Positions 33,566 through 43,295 of a stretch of 64,000 bases of DNA are shown here, one piece after another. Made by a program: the position numbers and the translations under genes. Each line of letters starts with the position of its first letter. Positions within the stretch are counted from its first letter, which is position 1. Below the pieces are notes generated by a model that was not told the DNA's origin, searched no databases, and saw only the letters and a list, made by a program, of their open reading frames with translations. Source of the stretch: Verrucomicrobiaceae bacterium (GTDB taxonomy: Bacteria > Verrucomicrobiota > Verrucomicrobiia > Verrucomicrobiales > Akkermansiaceae); the NCBI GenBank assembly GCA_027491155.1, contig JAIXWR010000028.1:100616-164615 (forward strand), written 5' to 3'.

Positions 33566-36500
33566 TCAGGGGAGCTCCGTCACCGACAAGCGGCAGAAGC
33601 GGGAAGAACCGCCCGGCGGCAGATCGAGACCGAGGATCTGGATCTCGCCGTCGTCGCCTAACAACTGCGGGGTTCCCTCCAACGGGCTCCAGGCGCCGGG
33701 CGAAGTGCCGGTCTGGGGTATCAGCAGCAACCCCGCGAGTTGCTCGACCTTCCGCCGCGCGAAGACGAAGCGCCAGCCGCCGCCGGGAAGCGCCACCAGC
33801 GACGGCGCTCCCCGCGTCACCACGGTGCCCGAGACTCCCGCCTGCGTGACATCCGGCAGCTTCGGATCGGTGCCGAAAACATACTCCAGCAGGTTCACCA
33901 TGCCGTCCTTGTCGAAATCGGCATCGGCACCGCCCCGCTGGTCGTCGACGACCTCTTCCGCGGTGAAGCGGGCCAGCCGCCAATCGTCGAAGTCCGGCGG
34001 CGTCGGAACCACCGGATCCGTCGATCCGGGAGAACCGGTGAGATCGGTGCTGGGCCGCCACCCCGCTTCCGTCGACCAGTCGGTCAGCGGGGCATTGAGA
34101 TCCTTCGCCACCAGCGACCTGCCGCCCTGCAAGCCGGCCAGGTGCCAGCTCCCGTCGTAAGTGATGTCGACCAAGGTGGTGCCGGTCGCGCTCTTCAAGT
34201 GCAGCCTCTCGCCGCTGTCGTCGAGGTTGCCCAGGTACTCGCCGTCGACCGCGATCCCGCTCCCGTAGCGCGCCGCGAAGGCGTCGGCATTCTTCACCAG
34301 CACGACGCTCGCGCCGGGCGCGAGGCTCCGCTCGCCGAAGGTGAAGGTCAGCCCGCTGGTGAAATGGGCGCCGTTGAGGTCGATGCCCTGCGTCCCGATG
34401 TTGCGGATTTCCAGGAACTCGAACTCGTCGTTGTCGATGAACCCTTCCGCCAGCTCGAACGCGTTGGGCGGCGCGGGCCGGAACATGATTTCGGCGACGC
34501 GCAGCGGGGCCGCGCCCTCGGAGATGAAGGTTTTCTCGTGCAGCGCGCTCCACACGCCGTTGGACCGGACCCGGGCCTTCACGGTCAGCGTGTAGGGAAC
34601 CGGCACCGGTTGGCTGAACGGGGAGGCGGCGGCTGCCACCGCCCCGCCCGGCTGGCGCGGGTCGGTGCCGTCCAGCGTGTAGTGGATCGTCCCGGAGGCA
34701 TTCGGGTTGGACATCGAAAGGGTGAAGCCCGCGACCACCGCGCCTCCTTCCTGGCTGAAAGACGGCGGATCCAGCGCCGGATAGAAGCCGCGCGTCCGCA
34801 TCTGGCCCAGCAGGATCTTGCCGTTGTCGTTGGTCCCGGTGCCGGTGACGTTGCCGCTCAGCATCAGGTTGCGCACCCGGTTCACCTCGTTCTGCCACTC
34901 GATGTCCCGCCGGCTCGGCGGCTCCTGCATCACGTCGCCCCAGCGCGCGGATTCGGCCACGACCGCCTGGCGGATGCTCTCCGCGATGCGGTCCCAGCGG
35001 CCCACCGCTTCCACCGTGCTCAAGGCGCCGCCCGCGGACAGGTGCTTGTGAGTGCGGTCGGCGATCAGCATCAGGAAATCCGGATTGGCCCGCGCGGCAT
35101 GCCAGATCTTCGGAGCCGGCGAGACCATGTCGCCGCCCGAGGTGCGGAACGCCGGATGCACCCAGGCGGTGAGGTTGGACCCGTTGCCCGTGCCCCACGC
35201 CGTCTCGCCGTCCCAGCAGAAGAACTCGAAGGGTCCGGCCGGCGTGTTGCGGTTCGCACCCCACCAGTTGTTCTCCGGCCAGTCGTCGAGCCCGCAATAA
35301 AAGCCGCACAGCACGTAGTCCACCAGCGCCGCGAGGTCGACGTGCTCGCGCAGTTCGTTGTAGTTCGCCGCCTGGGCCATGTCCTTGGCCAGCAAGGTGG
35401 TCATCAGGTAGTCCCAGCGGGTGCTGTCGCCGCCGCGCGGGCCGTCGTGGTTGATGCTGAACCAGTCCTCCTTCGATCCGCCCGATACCCCCGCGGCGAA
35501 GTCCGCGTCCGGGCGCTGGACTGCATTGTAGAGACCCCAGTAGATCCCGTTGATGAAGAGGTGGACGAAGCGGCCCGGCGAACCGTTGCGACCCATCGCG
35601 ATCTGAGTGGCTCGGTACCATTCGTCCTCGGTGTAGGTCGTCCGCGTCGGATTCCAGACGCGGGCGAAGCTGTGGTTGTTGCCGGCCCGCAGCACGATGC
35701 TGTCGACCTGCCGGTTGCCCTTGCCGCCTCCCCAAGGCACGCCGGTGAAGATGGACGAATCGAACTTCGACTCCCCGTAGGCCGACTTGAAGGAAAGCCG
35801 CAGCGAGCGCTTCATCCGGTCGTGGCTGTGGCCTTGCACGCCGCAGTCCGCCTGGCGGTTCTCCGCCGGGTTCGCGGGGTCGATGTATTCCACCGATGCC
35901 GCCCGCTCGATGTCCGTTCCCCGGTAGAAGCCGCCGTTGCCGGCGCTGTCCCACATGTCGGATTTCTTGACCACCACCGACACCGTCGGGATCGCGGTCA
36001 TGCCCGCCGCGAGATCCGCCTGATAGGCCGGTGATCCGGTGATCTCGGGGTCCATCTCGTAATCGTGGATCCGGGTGCCGGCTCCGGTCCCCACGCTGAG
36101 GGCGGGCTGCGGCCATCCCGCGATCGAGGCCGGCTGTTGGAGAACATGCGGCAGGTAGAGATAGGTCCGCGTCTCAGGCCGCAGCGAGGTGTAGCCGCTC
36201 AGATAGGCGCCGGCCCGGACGGTCGTGGTGGTCGAGATCGGGATCGGTCCGGTGTAGACCGTGCCCGTCGTCGCCGTCGGAGCCGTTCCGTCGGTCGTGT
36301 AGCGGATTTGCACCCCGGGCAGCGGATTGGAAAGCGTCAGCGAGAACGGCGTGGAGAAGTATCCCCGCTCCGCGCTGAAGGTCACGGACGGCACGATCCC
36401 GATGCTGCTGGTCACGTTCGCCGCCCCGGGGGTCGCGGCGCTGAAGTATTCCTCTTTCGCCAGGGTCCCGGTCCCGCCCAGCAGCTCGGGCAGGATCAGG

Positions 36501-38110
36501 AAATCCGGATCCCCGGCCGTGAGATTGAATCCCTGGATCGCCAGCGTGTTGCGGGACTCCGCGACGAGCAGGTGGGCATGCTTGCCGACGTCCAGGGTCT
36601 CGATCGCGAGCCCGTCCCCCGCCGAAGTTGCCGTGGAGTTCCACAGGGGAATCTCCGGGGCGGAGCGCCGGGCGATCTCGACGCCGTTGAGCCACGCGAT
36701 GTAGCCGTCATCCGCCCGCAGACGGAGCTGCAACTCGCGCAGCGATGAAGCCGACTCGGGCGTGAAGCTGAAGCGCAGGTAGGCCGACGGAGCATGGCCG
36801 CGCATCGGGATCCTCAGGTCGTGGCCGATCAGGTGGCTGTAGGGCGACGGGGGACCGAAGGCACCGAGCAGATGCGTGATGCAGGCGTCGAAGAGCGCCA
36901 GCCCGCGGGCGTCGAGCGGCAGCAAGCCGTCGTCGCCGAGGAAGGTGTGGATCCGCGCGGCCGGAGCCGCCGTCCCGCCGCGAAGGGTGCCGCCCGCTTC
37001 GACCGCCAGGATGGCCGGTGTCCCGCCGGTCGTCCGGGCGACCACCACCGCACCGGGAGCCAGGTTGTTGGAAGATGCCGCGTTGAATGTCCCGGCGCTG
37101 CCCCGCACGGTGACCACTCCGGCCCCCAGGCCCGCACCCAGCGGATGTCCGGCACCGGCCGTCGTGATCTCCAGCGACGTTTGCCCCGACACCTGTGCGC
37201 CCGACGAGCTGAAGAGGAAGTCATCGGTCAATGAGCGGTCCCAGTTGATCACCGGCACCGGGATATTGCGGAGCTTGGTGTTCACCGTCCCGGCATCGAC
37301 CGTCGATGAGACGATCACCAGATCCATGCCGTCCGCGCTCGATGCCTGGACCAGCCCGTCGTCGATTTTGACGACCTGATGGCCGAACAAGCCGGTGAGG
37401 CGATCCGCCACGCTCTGGTCGCCGGCCAGGCCCGAACTCGCCGCGGTGGTGTTCACCACCAGCAGGATCTTTGCCGGCCCGGAGACCCCGGAAGTGACAT
37501 CGTAGCCCGCACCCGACGGCCCGCTGCTCCAGGCCGGGACAGGCGCGAAGGAAGGCAGCTTCCAGTCGGCCGGCGGAGCGGCATTCGGCACCCACGCTTC
37601 GCAAGGCGCGCCCGGCTGGATCAAGGTCGACCACGTTCCTTCCACCGGAGTCAGGCCGTAGGAGATGTCGGCCACCTGCTCCGGGAAGATCGGGGCGAAC
37701 TCCCAGGCGACCGTCACCCCGTCCGGCTCGACCAGCGCCAGATACTCGCCGCCCGCGGAAATCTTGAAATTCGTGTGCAGGGGATTCGCCGTGTTCTTGA
37801 GGTTCCGCTCCGAGGCGAACACCACGAGATAACCCGACGCCGGCAAGGTGATCGCCGGGAACTTCCACTTCTTCAGGTTGCTCGTCGTGTCGGTCAGGAA
37901 CCAGCCGCTCAGATTCACCGGCGCATCCGTTGGATTGTGGATTTCCAACCAGTCCTCGCGCAGGCCGAACTGGTCGGTCAGCCCGGTCAGGTTCGAGGCG
38001 ACGAATTCGCTGATCACCGGTCCGTCCGGATACGGCTCCAAGGCCATGCCCTTGGACAGGCAGGCCATGGCCAGGAAGAGACCGCGGATGCGGGTCAAAT
38101 AGGGGGGCAT
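33566..38110 (-). CDS. Giant secreted CotH-kinase / lamin-tail-domain protein
   Basis: 1514 aa from the ATG at 38110 (MPPYLTRIRGLFLAMACLSK), which gives a signal peptide; a longer start at 38179 is less likely. Order: lamin-tail domain (about 30-130; PVISEFVASN, then LREDWLEIHNPTDAPVNLSG), linker and beta domains, a chitobiase-C-like domain (IRYTTDGTAPTATTG), a CotH kinase domain in the centre (MKRSLRLSFKSAYGESKFD ... GLYNAVQRPDADF ... KEDWFSINHDG), a second chitobiase-like unit (TIHYTLDGTDPRQPGG), a second lamin-tail domain (FEFLEIRNIGTQGIDLNGAH) and a DADFDKDGMVNLLEYVFGTDP C-terminus. CotH proteins are atypical kinases acting on secreted proteins. Such fusions are common in Verrucomicrobia; the target is unknown. 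Confidence 0.85.
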   Translation of the reverse strand: MPPYLTRIRGLFLAMACLSKGMALEPYPDGPVISEFVASNLTGLTDQFGLREDWLEIHNPTDAPVNLSGWFLTDTTSNLKKWKFPAITLPASGYLVVFASERNLKNTANPLHTNFKISAGGEYLALVEPDGVTVAWEFAPIFPEQVADISYGLTPVEGTWSTLIQPGAPCEAWVPNAAPPADWKLPSFAPVPAWSSGPSGAGYDVTSGVSGPAKILLVVNTTAASSGLAGDQSVADRLTGLFGHQVVKIDDGLVQASSADGMDLVIVSSTVDAGTVNTKLRNIPVPVINWDRSLTDDFLFSSSGAQVSGQTSLEITTAGAGHPLGAGLGAGVVTVRGSAGTFNAASSNNLAPGAVVVARTTGGTPAILAVEAGGTLRGGTAAPAARIHTFLGDDGLLPLDARGLALFDACITHLLGAFGPPSPYSHLIGHDLRIPMRGHAPSAYLRFSFTPESASSLRELQLRLRADDGYIAWLNGVEIARRSAPEIPLWNSTATSAGDGLAIETLDVGKHAHLLVAESRNTLAIQGFNLTAGDPDFLILPELLGGTGTLAKEEYFSAATPGAANVTSSIGIVPSVTFSAERGYFSTPFSLTLSNPLPGVQIRYTTDGTAPTATTGTVYTGPIPISTTTTVRAGAYLSGYTSLRPETRTYLYLPHVLQQPASIAGWPQPALSVGTGAGTRIHDYEMDPEITGSPAYQADLAAGMTAIPTVSVVVKKSDMWDSAGNGGFYRGTDIERAASVEYIDPANPAENRQADCGVQGHSHDRMKRSLRLSFKSAYGESKFDSSIFTGVPWGGGKGNRQVDSIVLRAGNNHSFARVWNPTRTTYTEDEWYRATQIAMGRNGSPGRFVHLFINGIYWGLYNAVQRPDADFAAGVSGGSKEDWFSINHDGPRGGDSTRWDYLMTTLLAKDMAQAANYNELREHVDLAALVDYVLCGFYCGLDDWPENNWWGANRNTPAGPFEFFCWDGETAWGTGNGSNLTAWVHPAFRTSGGDMVSPAPKIWHAARANPDFLMLIADRTHKHLSAGGALSTVEAVGRWDRIAESIRQAVVAESARWGDVMQEPPSRRDIEWQNEVNRVRNLMLSGNVTGTGTNDNGKILLGQMRTRGFYPALDPPSFSQEGGAVVAGFTLSMSNPNASGTIHYTLDGTDPRQPGGAVAAAASPFSQPVPVPYTLTVKARVRSNGVWSALHEKTFISEGAAPLRVAEIMFRPAPPNAFELAEGFIDNDEFEFLEIRNIGTQGIDLNGAHFTSGLTFTFGERSLAPGASVVLVKNADAFAARYGSGIAVDGEYLGNLDDSGERLHLKSATGTTLVDITYDGSWHLAGLQGGRSLVAKDLNAPLTDWSTEAGWRPSTDLTGSPGSTDPVVPTPPDFDDWRLARFTAEEVVDDQRGGADADFDKDGMVNLLEYVFGTDPKLPDVTQAGVSGTVVTRGAPSLVALPGGGWRFVFARRKVEQLAGLLLIPQTGTSPGAWSPLEGTPQLLGDDGEIQILGLDLPPGGSSRFCRLSVTELP

Positions 38111-38482
38111 TGCAAGCGGGGGGGTGAACGGGTTGGGTGACCCGGGAATGAAATGCGGGGGGCGTTGAAGGTTGGGCAACCTTCAGTCAGGACTCGCATC
38201 CTGGGCCGAGGACAACCGGAATTCAATCCGAAAGTCGCGCTCTAACGGGTCTTCCCGATTGATGCTCAATCGGTCGTTTCCGGAGACCTCCCGTCTTTGC
38301 CTGCACGGGGGACCGGCTCCCTGCTCCGGACCGCGGAAACGCGCCGCCTTTCGATTCCCCCTTGATTTTCGAGCTTCCCGTCACCTGATGCACAAGAACT
38401 CGCGCCGCTCCTGTCATACAAATTTTGACTTTCCCGCCGCCAGCGGGAAGAGTCCTCGCCGCCCACCCGTAATTCCAAACCC
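38111..38482. other. Divergent intergenic region with two short perfect hairpins
   Basis: 372 bp between the start of the CotH gene (minus) and the haem-protein gene (plus); no gene is seen. It contains TGAAGGTTGGGCAACCTTCA at 38166-38185 (8-bp arms) and CCGATTGATGCTCAATCGG at 38255-38273 (8-bp arms around TGC). It is more AT-rich than the genes, as expected of promoters. No convincing -35/-10 pair could be assigned. The second palindrome has the size of a dimeric operator. Confidence 0.5.
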
Positions 38483-40777
38483 ATGCGACCTCACGCCCTC
38501 ATCGCCACCCTGATCGGCACCCTGCCCCTCGCCGCCCAGCAGGGCGACCGCAAGGGACACGACAACATGCAGCCCGTGGTCCCCGAAAGCGAGATCCCGC
38601 CTTCCCCGGTCCTGCCGGTCGATGACGCGCTGAAGTCGTTCAAGCTCGCCCCCGGCTTCGTCATCGAACCGGTCGCCACCGAGCCGCTGGTCGACAAGCC
38701 GGTCTGCCTCGACTTCGACCCCGCCGGGCGGATCTGGGTCTGCGAAATGCGCGGCTACATGCCGGACATCGACGGCAAGGGCGAGGACATCCCCGAAGGC
38801 CGCATCAGCGTGCTGGAAGACAGCGACGGCGACGGCAAGGCCGACAAGAAGACCGTCTTCCTCGACAAGGTCCTGCTGCCTCGCGCCGTGGCCGTGTTCG
38901 ACGACGGCGTGCTATTCCTCGACGAGCACCGCCTCTGCTGGATCAAGCGCGACGGCCTCAAGGCGGTCGGTGAACCGGAGGTCATCGACGGCAAGTTCAA
39001 CGGCGGCGGCAACGTCGAGCACAAGCCGAACGGCCTGATGCCGAACCTCGACAACTGGCTCTACCTCGCCAAGTCGGACAAGCGCATCCGCCGCGTGGAC
39101 GGCAAGTGGCAGATCGAGCCCACCTTCTTCCGCGGCCAGTGGGGCATCGCGCGCGACGACTGGGGACGGCTCTACCACAACCACAACTCCGCCTTCCTCT
39201 TCGGCGAAAGCCTCGCGCCGAACCTGCTGACGGCCAATCCCGCGGTGAAGCCGAAGTACAACGACCAGAGCGCCCTCGGCAGCAACCGCACCTGGCCGGT
39301 CCGCGTCACCCCGGCCGTGAACCGCGCCTACATGGCGAAGTCGAACGGTTACAACGAACAGACCCTGGATCCGAAGACCCACAAGCTGATCAACTGCACC
39401 GCCGCCGCCGGCATGACCGTCTATCGCGGCACCAACTTCCCGAAGGACTGGTATGGCACCGGATTCGCGACCGAGTCCGTCGCCAACCTGGTGAAGGCGG
39501 TCAAGATCGACGAGAAGGACGGCAAGCTGTCCGGCAGCCACCCGCTGGGTGAAAAGGAATTCCTCGCCTCCACCGACGAGCGCTTCCGCCCGGTCAACGC
39601 CTACACCGCTCCCGACGGCTCGCTCTACGTCGTGGACATGTATCACGGGATTATCCAGCACAAGACCTACCAGACCAGCTACCTCCGCAAGCAGCACCTC
39701 GCCCGCGGTCTCGACAAGCCGGGCTTCGGCCACGGCCGCATCTACCGCGTCCGTAGTACTTCCGGGAAGCTCGAGCCGAAGGTCGACATCGGCGCCCTGC
39801 AGGGCCTCGACCTGGTCAAGATGCTGATGCACGCCAACGCCTGGCACCGCGAGACCGCCCAGCGGGTGCTCGTCGAGCGCAAGGACCCCGCGACCATTCC
39901 CTTCCTCGCCAAGCTCGCCTCCAACGGATCGCCGGTCGCCCGGGTCCACGCGATCTGGTCGCTCGAAGGCATGGGCGCGCTCAAGGCCGAGCACCTCGTC
40001 GAGGCCTTGAAAGACAAGGATGCCAAGGTGCAGTCGTCCGCCCTCTGGGCCACGACCCGGCTGGCCCCGGAGGAAATGGCCAAGCTCCAGGGCGGGCTCG
40101 CCGCCCTCAAGCCCGCGGCTCCGGAAGCCGCGCCCTACCTCGCCCGCGCGCTCGGCACCGCCGGAACGCCGGATGCCTTGAAATCGCTGGCCACCCTGTT
40201 GAAGGACCAGTCCAAGACCCGCTTCGTCCGCGAAGCCGCGATCTCCGGCCTCCACGGCCACGAAGCCGCCTTCAAGGCGCTCGCCGATCCGAAGGACAAG
40301 GCCATGCTCGCCTGGCTCGACCAGGGCGAGAAGAACGCCGCCGCCAAGGGACCGAAAGGCCCCTCGCTCAAGGGTGCCGAACTCGCCTCCTGGGAGCGCG
40401 GCAAGGCGCTCTACGCCGGTGAAGCCGTCTGCTTCAGTTGCCACGGACCCGACGGTTCCGGTGTCCAGGCCCTCGGCCCGCCGCTCGACGAGTCGGAGTG
40501 GGTCACCGGCAAACCCGAAACCTTGATCAAGATCATGCTCCACGGCATGACCGGCCCGGTCACCGTTGCCGGGGTCACCTACACCCCCACCGCCGACATG
40601 CCGGCGCTCGGGATGAACCCGATGTTCACCGACCAGAAGCTCGCCGACATCGCCACCTACGTCCGCAACGAGTGGAGCAACAAGGCCCCCGCCGTCAGCG
40701 CCGACGAGGTGAAGAAGGTCCGCGAAGCCACCAAGGACCGCAGCGGCCGCCCCTGGACCGCGCCGGAGCTGAAGTAG
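38483..40777 (+). CDS. PVC-type haem-binding CxxCH protein (propeller + HEAT + cytochrome c)
   Basis: 764 aa with a signal peptide (about 1-18). Residues about 45-440 form a beta-propeller of the membrane-bound dehydrogenase/glucose-sorbosone type (LDFDPAGRIWVCEMRGYMPD, ISVLEDSDGDGKADKKTVFL, VDMYHGIIQHKTY). A HEAT-like helical region follows (about 450-620), then a mono-haem cytochrome c domain with CFSCHGPDGSG near residue 650 and distal Met candidates in MPALGMNPMF. This architecture is almost restricted to Planctomycetes and Verrucomicrobia. Likely a periplasmic sugar or alcohol dehydrogenase-like protein passing electrons to its haem; substrate unknown. Confidence 0.88.
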   Translation: MRPHALIATLIGTLPLAAQQGDRKGHDNMQPVVPESEIPPSPVLPVDDALKSFKLAPGFVIEPVATEPLVDKPVCLDFDPAGRIWVCEMRGYMPDIDGKGEDIPEGRISVLEDSDGDGKADKKTVFLDKVLLPRAVAVFDDGVLFLDEHRLCWIKRDGLKAVGEPEVIDGKFNGGGNVEHKPNGLMPNLDNWLYLAKSDKRIRRVDGKWQIEPTFFRGQWGIARDDWGRLYHNHNSAFLFGESLAPNLLTANPAVKPKYNDQSALGSNRTWPVRVTPAVNRAYMAKSNGYNEQTLDPKTHKLINCTAAAGMTVYRGTNFPKDWYGTGFATESVANLVKAVKIDEKDGKLSGSHPLGEKEFLASTDERFRPVNAYTAPDGSLYVVDMYHGIIQHKTYQTSYLRKQHLARGLDKPGFGHGRIYRVRSTSGKLEPKVDIGALQGLDLVKMLMHANAWHRETAQRVLVERKDPATIPFLAKLASNGSPVARVHAIWSLEGMGALKAEHLVEALKDKDAKVQSSALWATTRLAPEEMAKLQGGLAALKPAAPEAAPYLARALGTAGTPDALKSLATLLKDQSKTRFVREAAISGLHGHEAAFKALADPKDKAMLAWLDQGEKNAAAKGPKGPSLKGAELASWERGKALYAGEAVCFSCHGPDGSGVQALGPPLDESEWVTGKPETLIKIMLHGMTGPVTVAGVTYTPTADMPALGMNPMFTDQKLADIATYVRNEWSNKAPAVSADEVKKVREATKDRSGRPWTAPELK

Positions 40778-40798
40778 CGTTCGGCAAGACGCGGTAGA

Positions 40799-40899
40799 GG
40801 AAGGTCTGCGACCTTCCGGCGGGGTGAGCGCCGCGAGAGCTTCGCGGCGCCAATTCCCCCTTCAAGCCGCCTCAAGCGGAACGGCGCAGCCGTTCCGCT
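40799..40899. terminator. Three consecutive perfect hairpins between convergent genes
   Basis: Hairpin 1 is GGAAGGTCTGCGACCTTCC (40799-40817). Hairpin 2 spans 40828-40850 with arms GCGCCGCGA/TCGCGGCGC. Hairpin 3 spans 40875-40899 with arms AGCGGAACGG/CCGTTCCGCT. All have five-base loops. They sit between the stops of the haem-protein gene and htpG, which converge, so they may act as a bidirectional terminator. No U-tract follows any of them, so they may instead be REP-like elements. Confidence 0.65.
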
Positions 40900-40909
40900 A
40901 CCCAAAAGA

Positions 40910-42754
40910 TCACCCCATCGCCTTCTCCATCAGCGCGTTCATCCGCTTCACGGTGTCGCGCGCGTCGTCGAGCAAGCCGGCGGCGATCAGGGCGTTGTCG
41001 AGCAGCTGCCCTGCGACCAGCTTCGCCAGCTCGGGGTTCGAGGCCTGCGTTTCGGCCAGCTTCTTCACCAGCGGATGCCGCGGGTTGATCTCCAGCTCGA
41101 CCTTGACCTCGTCTTTGAAGTTCTCGTCCATCGCCTTCATCATCCGCCGCATCTGCGGGGTCATGCCGTCCTGCGGGACCAGCGCGATCACCGGGCTGTC
41201 GACCAACCGCTTGCCGCTGGCCACCGCGGTGACCTTGTCGCCCAGCTCGTCCTTGAGGAAGGTGCAGAGCTTCTCGGTCTCCTCCGCGCCCAGAGCCTCG
41301 CCTTCCGCGGCGCTGTCATCGAGCTCCACGCCGGCGTGGCTGATGCAGACCAGCTTCTTGCCCTCGTACTCGCCGAGGGTCTCGACGACGTATTCATCGA
41401 CCGCATCGGTGAAGTACACGACCTCCAGCCCGCGCGCCTTGAAGGCCTCGACATAGGGACTGCTCTCCAACTGAGCGCGGCTCGCGCCGACCAGGTAGTA
41501 GATCTTGTCTTGCCCGTCCTTGGCGCGGGTCAGGTAGTCGGCGAAGCTCGACAGCTTGCCGTCCTCGGTCATCGACGACTCGAAACGCAGCAGCTTGGCC
41601 AGCCCCTCGCGGTTGGCGTAGTCCATCGCCACGCCCTCTTTGAAAAAGCGGTCGAACTTCTTGTAGAAGGCCTGGAACTTCTCCGGATCCGCCTCGGCCT
41701 CCTTTTCGAACAACTTGACCACCCGCTTGCTGATCACGCTGCCCAGCTTCTTGACCAGCGCGCTGTCCTGCATGGTCTCGCGCGAGATGTTCAGCGGGAT
41801 GTCGGCGCTGTCGATCACGCCCTTGAGGAAGCGCATCCAGTCCGGCAGAAGGCCCTTCGGCGAGGGATCGATCAGCACCTTCTTGCAGTAGAGCGCGACC
41901 GCCGGCTCGGTCTTGTTCATGCCCCAGCGCTCCATGTTTTCGGCGGGCACGAAGACCAGCGCGTTGATCGCGATCGGCGCGTCGGCGCTGAAGTGCAGGC
42001 GGTAGGACGGCGCCTCGTAGCCGTGGCAGGCGAACTCGTAGAAGGCCTTGTATTCCTCCTCGGTCACGTCGGACTTGTTCTTCAACCACAACGCCTCCAC
42101 CTGGTTGATCCGCTCGCCGTTGAGATGGATCGGGAAGCCGACGAAATTGCTGTAGCGCTCGACCAGGTGCTTCACCCGCGATTCCTCCGCGTATTCGGCG
42201 TGCTCTTCCTTCAGATGCAGCACGATCTTCACGCCGCGCTGGAGACCGCTCGCCTCTTCGATCGAGTAGCCGCTGACGCCGTCGCTGGTCCACAGCAGGT
42301 CCTCGCCGTCTTCGCGCCACGAGCGGCTGAAGACTTCCACTTTCTCCGCGACCATGAAGGCGGCGTAGAAGCCGACGCCGAACTGGCCGATCATGTTGGC
42401 CGGCGAGTTCCCGCTGTCCTTCATCGCGGTGAGGAAGGCCTTGGTGCCGGAGTGGGCGATCGTTCCGAGGTTCTCCACCAGTTCGCCTCGGGTCATCCCG
42501 ATCCCGTGGTCGGTGATGGTCAGGGTCTTCGCGTCCTTGTCGGTCGTCAGGTGGATCTCCAGCGGCAGCGCGGCGTCGTGGAGGTCCTTCTCGGTGCCCT
42601 GGAGATGGCGGAGTTTCTCCATCGAGTCCGACGCGTTCGAGATCAGCTCGCGCAGGAAGATCTCCCGGTCGGTGTAGAGGGAGTGGACCACCAGATCCAG
42701 CAGCTGCTTGATTTCGGCCTGGAAGGAGTGCGTTTCGAGAGTGGCTTCGCTCAT
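40910..42754 (-). CDS. htpG: Molecular chaperone HtpG (Hsp90)
   Basis: 614 aa, normal length. The N-terminal GHKL ATPase has FQAEIKQLLDLVVHSLYTD, FLRELISNASDS, DHGIGMTRGEL and GQFGVGFYAAFMVA. The middle domain has GLLPDWMRFLKGVIDSADIP followed by LNISRE. The C-terminal dimerisation domain follows. It is a cytosolic ATP-dependent chaperone. Expression is supported by a sigma-70-like promoter 25-52 nt upstream; no CIRCE or other heat-shock operator was seen. Confidence 0.97.
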   Translation of the reverse strand: MSEATLETHSFQAEIKQLLDLVVHSLYTDREIFLRELISNASDSMEKLRHLQGTEKDLHDAALPLEIHLTTDKDAKTLTITDHGIGMTRGELVENLGTIAHSGTKAFLTAMKDSGNSPANMIGQFGVGFYAAFMVAEKVEVFSRSWREDGEDLLWTSDGVSGYSIEEASGLQRGVKIVLHLKEEHAEYAEESRVKHLVERYSNFVGFPIHLNGERINQVEALWLKNKSDVTEEEYKAFYEFACHGYEAPSYRLHFSADAPIAINALVFVPAENMERWGMNKTEPAVALYCKKVLIDPSPKGLLPDWMRFLKGVIDSADIPLNISRETMQDSALVKKLGSVISKRVVKLFEKEAEADPEKFQAFYKKFDRFFKEGVAMDYANREGLAKLLRFESSMTEDGKLSSFADYLTRAKDGQDKIYYLVGASRAQLESSPYVEAFKARGLEVVYFTDAVDEYVVETLGEYEGKKLVCISHAGVELDDSAAEGEALGAEETEKLCTFLKDELGDKVTAVASGKRLVDSPVIALVPQDGMTPQMRRMMKAMDENFKDEVKVELEINPRHPLVKKLAETQASNPELAKLVAGQLLDNALIAAGLLDDARDTVKRMNALMEKAMG

Positions 42755-42778
42755 GGGAGTGTGAGGGTTGGGGCGGGG

Positions 42779-42806
42779 AAAATAGCCATCCCGCCCGTCC
42801 TGTCAA
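42779..42806 (-). promoter_or_regulatory. Sigma-70-like promoter of htpG
   Basis: Reading the minus strand, a perfect -35 TTGACA (42806-42801) is followed by a 16-bp spacer and -10 TATTTT (42784-42779), about 25 nt from the htpG start codon, giving a short leader. The spacer is one base short of optimal. Confidence 0.6.
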
Positions 42807-42868
42807 AACCCGCGGCACGAGGGCCCGCGTCCCTAGCGACCGAAATTCTTGACCCGTGGCGATGCGCG

Positions 42869-43228
42869 CTAGCCCGCCGCCGGCTTCTGCTTCAGCAAGA
42901 GCACGATCGTGACGATGCTGGCGAACAGCATGGTGGAGATCAGCGATGCGGCGAAAAGCTTCTCGTCCTGCCCCCCTGCCACCGCCATCCAGCCGGCGCT
43001 CGAACGCCAGATGAAAACGAGCGAGAGGAATCCGCAGACCCCGATGCCGAGACCGCGCGCGGGTTTCCAGCCCTTCCGCGCGATGGCTCCCACGGCGATC
43101 TGGATGAGCCCGAAAGTGCCTCCGGACATCAGCGCGGTCCGGGCCTTCTCGGGATTGGAAAGATATCCCGCCAGTCCGGCGAGAATCAGGAACAGCCCGT
43201 AACAGATCAGAATCGTGGAGGTTTTCAT
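42869..43228 (-). CDS. TMEM14-like small membrane protein
   Basis: 119 aa with four hydrophobic segments. The first segments (ILICYGLFLILAGLAGYLSN, then ALMSGGTFGLIQIAVGAIAR) fit the Tmemb_14 family: a Gly-rich first helix, an N/P-containing loop and a G-x-G second helix. Bacterial members have no known function. It sits between htpG and the ABC-F gene and is not obviously co-transcribed with either. Confidence 0.65.
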   Translation of the reverse strand: MKTSTILICYGLFLILAGLAGYLSNPEKARTALMSGGTFGLIQIAVGAIARKGWKPARGLGIGVCGFLSLVFIWRSSAGWMAVAGGQDEKLFAASLISTMLFASIVTIVLLLKQKPAAG

Positions 43229-43295
43229 GCGCGTCTTCTTGGGAAATTTCGCCCTTCAGGTCGCGCAAAACGAGGGATCTGCAACGGAAATCTTC

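Noticed and set aside
32013..36116. A 1367-codon open frame antisense to xylB and the CotH gene
   Set aside because: Arg/Gly-rich low-complexity translation typical of shadow frames in GC-rich DNA, and two well-supported genes occupy the same DNA.
38226..38250. A further YTGTTAGR-like site (CTCTAACGGG)
   Set aside because: It lacks the CTAACA core (CTAACG), so it was not counted.
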